Shown in pieces: positions 63,576 through 64,000 of a stretch of DNA of 64,000 nt (positions are counted from its first letter, which is position 1; each line of letters opens with the position of its first letter). The position numbers and the translations under genes were made by a program. The notes beneath the pieces are model-generated. The model had not been told where the DNA came from, made no database searches, and saw only the letters and a program-made list of their open reading frames with translations. The stretch spans positions 532,649-596,648 of the forward strand of contig NZ_CBXV010000004.1 in assembly GCF_000820845.2 (NCBI RefSeq), given 5' to 3'. This DNA comes from Pyrinomonas methylaliphatogenes (GTDB lineage: Bacteria; Acidobacteriota; Blastocatellia; Pyrinomonadales; Pyrinomonadaceae).

Positions 63576-64000
63576 TGATATGACGAGGCAGGGAATCGGG
63601 TGTGGATGGAGGACGGGATGGGGCGAGTGGATTACGAGTACGATGTGTTGGGGCGGTTGGTGGCGGAGACGCGGTATTTCAATGAGTTAGGGCAATCTTA
63701 CAGGCTCACGTACCAGTACGATTTAGCAGGGGAGTTGACGCAGGTGACGAATCCGTGGGGTGTGGTGGTAGGCTACACCAGAGATCAGACCGGCCAGGTG
63801 ACGGCCATCACCGGAGCCGGTTATGCTGGGGTGACTGTATATGCGCAGGGGATCAGGTATCGAGCCTTTGGGGCGGTGAAGCAGGTGACGTATGGCAACG
63901 GGCGACAACAGAGCGTCGCGTATGACAACAGGCTTCGTGTGAGCAGATGGGAAGTGGTTGGGTGTTAGGGTGGAGTATGGGTATGATGATTTTGGTGAGC
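63576..64000 (+). pseudogene. RHS-repeat fragment running off the window, with a frame break
   Basis: Starts inside a repeat ('YDEAGNRVWMEDGMGRVDYE'), continues 'LTYQYDLAGELTQVTNPWGV', 'GYTRDQTGQVTAITGAGYAG' and 'FGAVKQVTYGNGRQQSVAYD', and stops at 63968. Removing one G from the GGG near 63960 would continue it as 'VVGVRVEYGYDDFGE' to the window end. No RHS N-terminus is present. The first ~87 nt of repeats match the fragment at 55.7 kb with about two differences. Confidence 0.7.

Overview
The window looks like a chromosomal segment of a moderately GC-rich, Gram-negative-type, environmental bacterium. It has lipoproteins, an OmpA protein, LamG and RHS surface proteins, a prepilin peptidase, and many insertion sequences including IS200/IS605-type elements. 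The mix would suit Acidobacteriota (Blastocatellia-like) or a similar thermal or soil lineage. That is inference; no rRNA or tRNA was seen that would settle it.

Layout. 0-13 kb is an ordinary core-type region: a D-Ala-D-Ala carboxypeptidase fragment, prepilin peptidase, a PAS histidine kinase, two LamG-domain secreted proteins, a divergent HxlR regulator/protoglobin pair, a PQQ-type lipoprotein, a six-hairpin glycosidase (frameshifted at a G-run) and an SDR dehydrogenase. 13.6-25.2 kb is an RHS polymorphic-toxin locus: one 2.7k-residue RHS protein, a putative immunity gene, orphan RHS tails and a DUF433/DUF5615 toxin-antitoxin pair. 25.2-32.8 kb is a wrecked type I restriction-modification locus. 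Its hsdM has a huge internal deletion and its hsdR is truncated. Between the remnants sits a tight, intact five-gene operon: GHKL ATPase, unknown, DUF6339-like, C5 cytosine methylase, Vsr nuclease. 33-41 kb carries an OmpA lipoprotein, two related lipoproteins, a damaged unknown gene with two tandem duplications, modA-modB, and an IS630 copy inserted in the modB stop codon.

41.5-52.3 kb is a hotspot of RNA-guided nuclease genetics. It holds a TnpB element, an IscB gene with an upstream omega-RNA-like leader and all catalytic residues, a Toprim/DUF3854 gene block, a 23-repeat CRISPR array without cas genes, and a complete TnpA/TnpB IS605-type element. 52.3-55.5 kb is AT-rich, with paired palindromes and repeated octamers. 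It is followed by a decayed IS256-type element and a second DUF433/DUF5615 pair; that toxin is frameshifted and the antitoxin's 5' end is inverted. 55.7-64 kb returns to RHS fragments. Two of these carry peptidoglycan-hydrolase-like tails, each followed by a secreted or lipoprotein gene that may encode immunity. The same stretch holds a decayed transposase and a HEPN/MNT toxin-antitoxin pair.

The accessory part (13-64 kb) therefore combines contact-dependent toxins and their recombination substrates, restriction-type defence, toxin-antitoxin modules and RNA-guided nucleases. Several genes can be restored by a single base in a homopolymer, so some frameshifts may be assembly errors; others (tandem duplications, nonsense codons, the inversion) look real.
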